DNA from: Nocardioides soli
GTDB lineage: Bacteria > Actinomycetota > Actinomycetes > Propionibacteriales > Nocardioidaceae
Direction: 5' to 3'
DNA: 64,000 nt
Assembly: GCF_014191495.1 (NCBI RefSeq)
Contig: NZ_JACHWR010000001.1
Coordinates: forward strand, 806,001-870,000
Shown piece after piece: positions 61,510 to 64,000 of this stretch (position 1 is its first letter; each line of letters opens with the position of its first letter). The notes under the pieces are model-generated. The model made no database searches. It was not told where the DNA came from and was given only the letters and a program-made list of their open reading frames with translations. Made by a program: the position numbers and the translations under genes.

Positions 61510-62157
61510 TCAGATCGCCAGGCTGACCGGCATCGTCGCGACCCAGCCGAGCGCGACCAGGAGGGTGGCGGTCCCGACGCCGCAGAGCACCCAGCGCAGC
61601 CGCCGGCTGCGGATCCGGGTGCCGATGCCGGCGAAGAAGAGGACGACGGCGTAGAGCACCACCGACAGCACATAGTTGCCGGCGCGCTGGATGTCGCGAC
61701 GGACCTCGGCCGCGGAGCGCTCGGACTCGACGTCGAGCGCGGCCGCCTTCTCCTTCGCGGCGACGCGGTACTCGTCCATGGCGAACGGCGTGGGCGGCGC
61801 ACCCTCCGTGGTGAGCGGGTCGGTGGCCAGCCAGGCCTCGAAGGCCGGCCGGAACTCGGGCCGGAACCGGTCCTCGTAGAAGGCCGCCATGTCGCGCTCG
61901 CCGCGCTGCTGGGCGTCGGCCCAGGCGATGAACGTCGCGACGTCCACCTGCGTCTCGGCCTGCGCGAGACCCTGGGCGCGCGCCGCCTCGATCCGGATGG
62001 CGCTGGTCCGGCTGGCGGCGGCGGCCTGCTCGCCGTTCCAGCGGGTGGCCTGGTAGCTGCTCCACGAGGTGCCGAGGGCGGCGACCACGAGCAGCACCGT
62101 GACGAGGACCTCCTGCCAGTCGCGGCCCGACCGGCCCGGGTCAGCCGGCTCGGCCAT
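61510..62157 (-). CDS. hypothetical membrane protein
   Basis: The 215-residue protein (MAEPADPGRSGRDWQEVLVT) has one N-terminal helix (VLLVVAALGTSWSSYQATRW), a 100-residue charged outer domain with GEQAAAASRTSAIRIEAARAQGLAQAETQVDVATFIAWADA, and two C-terminal helices (NYVLSVVLYAVVLFFAGIG; LCGVGTATLLVALGWVATM). The start overlaps the end of the upstream DUF4239-like gene by 17 bases, so they form a pair. Family not recognised by name. Confidence 0.65.
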   Translation of the reverse strand: MAEPADPGRSGRDWQEVLVTVLLVVAALGTSWSSYQATRWNGEQAAAASRTSAIRIEAARAQGLAQAETQVDVATFIAWADAQQRGERDMAAFYEDRFRPEFRPAFEAWLATDPLTTEGAPPTPFAMDEYRVAAKEKAAALDVESERSAAEVRRDIQRAGNYVLSVVLYAVVLFFAGIGTRIRSRRLRWVLCGVGTATLLVALGWVATMPVSLAI

Positions 62158-62974
62158 GCTCGTCACAGGGCGGGGAGACACTGACGTCGGCGGCCCGCAT
62201 CTGCTGGTCCATCAGCTCCAGGGTGCGCTCCATCGCCGTCGGCTTGAGCCGACCGACCCCGTCGCCGTGCGGATGGTCGAAGAAGACGAGCAGCAGCATC
62301 ATGAGCGTGATCACCAGCGTGACGCTGCCCATCAGCACGCCCTGGGTCACCGCGCCCTCCCCGCTGTCGGCGAAGAAGAGCAGGTAGACGAAGAGGATCC
62401 CGCAGACGATCCAGAGCACCAGCCACAGCGGGAGCGGGATCAGGCCCTCGGCACCGTGGATGCGGTCGACCCGGGCCTGCTCACGATCGGAGGTCTGGTC
62501 CATCCAGCGGTCATACGCCGACTGCTCCGCGTCGGTCGACGGCTCGACGGTCGAGATGGTGCGGAACATCGCCACGCCCCACGGGTTCACCTGCTCGCCG
62601 AGGGTGTCGGAGTCGACCGCGTCCCACTCCGCGCCGACGACCGAGCGGGCGTAGCAGACGAGCTCGCCGGTCAGCGTTGCCGACTCGGGAGCCGGCAGGA
62701 ACTGGGCGGTCTGGACCTGCTGGGCCACGATCGTGGCCTCCGACTCGGCGCCGGCGCGGGCCTCGTCGTACGACGTGAACGCCAGGAAGATGATGAACCC
62801 GAGCAGGACCGAGAACCCGGTCGCCAGCACGCCGAACACGCCGGACGCGCGGTCGCCGTCGGTGAACCTGCTGCCCTCCGGGGCGTAGCGGCGCACGACC
62901 AGCATCGCGACGACCGCGACCGCGGTCGTCGCGATCGCGATGAACAGGGCGACGACGAGGTTCACGCCGCTCAT
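62141..62974 (-). CDS. DUF4239-like membrane protein
   Basis: The ATG at 62974 (MSGVNLVVALFIAIATTAVA) gives 277 residues; another ATG pair lies at 63004. It has two N-terminal helices (VVALFIAIATTAVAVVAMLVV; GVLATGFSVLLGFIIFLAF), an outside helical domain (YDEARAGAESEATIVAQQVQTAQFLP, the DUF4239 signature) and two C-terminal helices (LWLVLWIVCGILFVYLLFF; GVLMGSVTLVITLMMLLLVFF). Such proteins resemble bestrophin-like channels; role unknown. Confidence 0.75.
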   Translation of the reverse strand: MSGVNLVVALFIAIATTAVAVVAMLVVRRYAPEGSRFTDGDRASGVFGVLATGFSVLLGFIIFLAFTSYDEARAGAESEATIVAQQVQTAQFLPAPESATLTGELVCYARSVVGAEWDAVDSDTLGEQVNPWGVAMFRTISTVEPSTDAEQSAYDRWMDQTSDREQARVDRIHGAEGLIPLPLWLVLWIVCGILFVYLLFFADSGEGAVTQGVLMGSVTLVITLMMLLLVFFDHPHGDGVGRLKPTAMERTLELMDQQMRAADVSVSPPCDEHGRAG

Positions 62975-63081
62975 CCTGGCGACGCCGCCATCCGGGGACA
63001 TCATCCGAATCGTGTGAAGACGTCCCTGCCGATCCGCTCCTACCGTGGCCGCACCCGTGATCCGTGGAAGCGAGCACGACC

Positions 63082-64000
63082 GTGAGCATCGAGCACCCGA
63101 CCCTGCCCCGGCAGGAGGTCCTGCCGTTCCCACCGACCCCCTCGGCATCCCTGGCCGGCCGCACCATGCAGGAGTCGGTCTACCGGGCGCGCGAGCCGGA
63201 GCAGCACCTGCCGAAGGACGCCCCCAACATCCTGGTCGTCCTGATCGACGACGCCGGGCCCGGCCTGCCCGACACGTTCGGCGGCGAGGTGCGGACCGCG
63301 ACGCTGACCCGGGTCCTCTCCGAGGGCATCGGCTACAACCGCTTCCACACCACCGCCATGTGCTCGCCCACCCGCGCCTCGCTGCTGACCGGACGCAACC
63401 ACCACCGGATCGGCAACGGCCAGATCGCCGAGCTGGCCAACGACTGGGACGGCTACTCGGGCCACATCCCGACCAGCACGTCGCTGGTCGCCGAGGTGCT
63501 GACCGACTACGGCTACTCCACCGCGGCCTTCGGCAAGTGGCACAACACGCCGGCCGAGGAGACGACGCCGTCGGGACCGTTCCACAACTGGCCGACCGGC
63601 CGCGGGTTCGAGTACTTCTACGGCTTCCTCGCGGGCGAGGCCTCGCAGTACGAGCCCAACCTGGTGCGCAACACCACCAGCGTGCTGCCGCCCAAGCGGG
63701 CCGAGGAGGGCTACCACCTCAGCGAGGACCTCGCCGACGACGCGATCGGCTGGCTGCGCCGGCACCAGGCCTTCGAGCCGGACAAGCCGTTCTTCATGTA
63801 CTGGGCGAGCGGCTGCCTGCACGGCCCGCACCACATCATGAAGGAGTGGGCGGACAAGTACGCCGGCGCGTTCGACGACGGCTGGGACGCCTACCGCGAG
63901 CGGGTCCACGAGTCGGCCAAGACGGCCGGCTGGATCCCCCAGGACGCCGAGCTGACGCCGCGCGACCCCCGCCTGCCCGCCTGGGACGACATCTCCGAGG
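63082..64000 (+). CDS. sulfatase (arylsulfatase type), 3' end outside window
   Basis: GTG 63082 opens a frame that stays open to the last base (306 codons visible). The alkaline-phosphatase-fold motifs are NILVVLIDDAGPGLPDTFGG (metal Asp pair) and TTAMCSPTRASLLTGRNHH, where C-S-P-T-R is the sulfatase signature whose Cys becomes formylglycine; AFGKWHNTP holds the catalytic Lys/His. No signal peptide is evident. It is divergent from the DUF4239 pair. A formylglycine-generating enzyme is not in the window. Confidence 0.88.
   Translation, partial: MSIEHPTLPRQEVLPFPPTPSASLAGRTMQESVYRAREPEQHLPKDAPNILVVLIDDAGPGLPDTFGGEVRTATLTRVLSEGIGYNRFHTTAMCSPTRASLLTGRNHHRIGNGQIAELANDWDGYSGHIPTSTSLVAEVLTDYGYSTAAFGKWHNTPAEETTPSGPFHNWPTGRGFEYFYGFLAGEASQYEPNLVRNTTSVLPPKRAEEGYHLSEDLADDAIGWLRRHQAFEPDKPFFMYWASGCLHGPHHIMKEWADKYAGAFDDGWDAYRERVHESAKTAGWIPQDAELTPRDPRLPAWDDISE

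Overview
The window is very GC-rich, double-stranded bacterial chromosome from an actinobacterium. The gene order clpS - DUF2017 - mec - cysO - cysM - murI - metallo-beta-lactamase - rph - rdgB, with pncB divergent, is the same as in the Mycobacterium tuberculosis Rv1330c-Rv1341 neighbourhood. The overall style (leaderless starts, GTG starts, dispersed palindromic repeats) fits Nocardioides or a close relative in the Propionibacteriales; this assignment is inference from content, not a database match.

Region 1 (1 to about 17,764) is the right-hand part of a contractile-tailed prophage. In order it carries a neck/tail completion protein (cut by the window edge), tail terminator, tail sheath, tail tube, a tail assembly chaperone with a classic -1 slippery heptamer, tape measure, hub proteins (one with an NlpC/P60 lytic domain), gpW/25-like, gpJ-like and gpI-like baseplate proteins, small tail-tip proteins, and a lysis block (M15 endolysin, an endonuclease/exonuclease/phosphatase-fold protein, small membrane proteins). 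A large SGNH-hydrolase tail fibre with an apparent nested beta-sandwich follows. Next comes a right-arm accessory zone on the opposite strand: an O-antigen-ligase-like membrane protein, small unknown proteins, a two-repeat CRISPR-like structure, tandem operator palindromes and a LexA-type SOS box. The right boundary is marked by what reads as the 3' end of a tRNA-His gene followed by its terminator, i.e. an attR scar. Integrase and head genes must lie to the left of the window.

Region 2 (17.9-36.5 kb) is host chromosome. It holds a MarR-GNAT fusion, a MASE1-PAS histidine kinase, a phytoene-desaturase-like oxidoreductase and tRNA-Lys(CTT) with a strong terminator. Next is an apparently iron-regulated Fbp-type Fe(III) ABC operon whose last gene is an unusual adenylation - carrier - acyltransferase-3 fusion, preceded by a DtxR/IdeR-like box. 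Then come a Ser/Gly-repeat membrane-anchored protein, a FAD-Rieske oxidoreductase, a secreted repeat protein, a lone GroES paralogue, a Ni/Co ECF transporter (cbiMNQO type) with a possible Nur box, bcp peroxiredoxin, and an odd short-variable-loop tRNA with anticodon TAG.

Region 3 (36.55-38.16 kb) is an intact IS1380-family element with a CTAG target duplication next to that tRNA.

Region 4 (38.2-53.7 kb) contains a BASS-family transporter, rdgB-rph, a duplicated ABC-2 exporter with a divergent two-component system, a metallo-beta-lactamase protein and murI, a phosphodiesterase-like secreted protein, the cysM-cysO-mec sulfur-carrier cysteine pathway, a NUDIX gene, DUF2017, clpS, and the NAD salvage pair pncB-pncA. 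Two intergenic zones (45.2-45.5 and 48.3-48.6 kb) are filled with dispersed repeats.

Region 5 (53.7-64 kb) has DUF1697, an AurF-like diiron protein with a divergent TetR regulator and DUF4873, a MarR-MFS efflux pair, hppD with a divergent Lrp regulator, a glutamate decarboxylase, two membrane proteins, and a sulfatase cut by the window end.

The most interesting leads are: (i) the iron-box-linked A-T-acyltransferase fusion, a single-chain analogue of Dlt-type logic; (ii) the prophage right-arm control zone with SOS box, tandem operators and CRISPR-like pair; (iii) the tRNA-His attR; and (iv) the class-I-shaped tRNA(TAG).
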